From contig JACVCM010000086.1 of NCBI GenBank assembly GCA_016742125.1, positions 1-13,256 of the forward strand: a stretch of 13,256 nt of DNA. Direction: 5' to 3'. Under the pieces are notes generated by a model. That model saw only the letters and a list, made by a program, of their open reading frames with translations, was not told the origin of the DNA and did not search any database. A program made the translations under genes and the position numbers. This DNA is from Sphingomonadaceae bacterium. Lineage in GTDB: Bacteria > Pseudomonadota > Alphaproteobacteria > Sphingomonadales > Sphingomonadaceae. Positions 13,113 to 13,256 of this stretch are shown here, in pieces. Position 1 is the stretch's first letter, and every line of letters starts with the position of its first letter.

Positions 13113-13256
13113 CTAAAGCGTCCCGACAATCGCCCGCGCGGCGTCGTCGGGGCTGTCCGCCTTGGTAATCGGCCGTCCGACCACCAGTACGCTTGCGCCA
13201 TCGTCGCGCGCCTGTCGCGGGGTGACCGTGCGTTTCTGGTCACCGCTGTTGCCGCC
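13113..13256 (-). CDS. pyrF: Orotidine 5'-phosphate decarboxylase, C-terminal end
   Basis: PyrF decarboxylates OMP to UMP, the last step of de novo pyrimidine synthesis. Only the final 47 codons and the TAG stop (13113-13115) are in the window; the 5' part lies beyond the right edge. The segment GDQKRTVTPRQARDDGASVLVVGRPIT is the family's conserved C-terminal phosphate-binding part, and ..VGRPIT is diagnostic. A PyrF ends shortly after this, as seen here. It is the first gene of the leftward pyrF-trpF-trpB-trpA run, now separated from trpF by a repeat and the mobile element. Confidence 0.92.
   Translation of the reverse strand, partial: GGNSGDQKRTVTPRQARDDGASVLVVGRPITKADSPDDAARAIVGTL

Overview
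The window looks like chromosomal DNA of an alphaproteobacterium, most likely a sphingomonad (Sphingomonadales, e.g. a Sphingopyxis/Sphingorhabdus-like genus). This rests on high G+C, the gene run pyrF-trpF-trpB-trpA-accD-folC, the protein sequences, and a palindromic intergenic repeat family whose chance translations end in the '..LKQVQDD.' peptide common in sphingomonad gene predictions. No search could be run, so the genus is inference.

Layout. 1-1112 (-): first 370 codons of a UvrD/PcrA helicase, running off the left edge. 1222-1674 (+): small exported proline-rich protein. 1652-4086 (-): tight cluster of an RluB-type pseudouridine synthase, rsmD (3-bp gap) and an EamA transporter (11-bp gap); the transporter's end overlaps the proline-rich gene tail to tail. 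4180-5736 (+): AmpG-family muropeptide permease. 5733-13256 (-): long biosynthetic run read right to left: pyrF (C-terminus only), trpF, trpB, trpA, accD, folC, linking pyrimidine, tryptophan, fatty-acid and folate synthesis. Stretches without a gene are all under about 160 bp and are mostly palindromic repeats.

The accessory part is an intact-looking 1,967-bp IS1595-family element at 11043-13009, between pyrF and trpF. It has 40-bp imperfect terminal inverted repeats, a DDE transposase on the minus strand and, on the plus strand, two passenger reading frames: a 291-aa membrane/helical protein and a coupled 57-aa protein whose gene overlaps the transposase gene tail to tail. It sits inside a REP-like palindrome, with a 9-bp direct repeat centred on a hairpin loop, so the empty site can be rebuilt exactly from the window.

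A second theme is palindromic repeats. Three copies of a ~90-bp two-hairpin unit (accD/folC, trpB/trpA, and the copy split by the element) show paired compensatory changes in their stems. A different ~115-bp palindrome lies between trpA and accD. A third inverted repeat lies inside the pseudouridine synthase gene and encodes its last ~36 residues.

No complete new defence or metabolic system is visible. The best candidates for something undescribed are the passenger pair in the IS1595-type element and the link between that element and REP-like hairpins.
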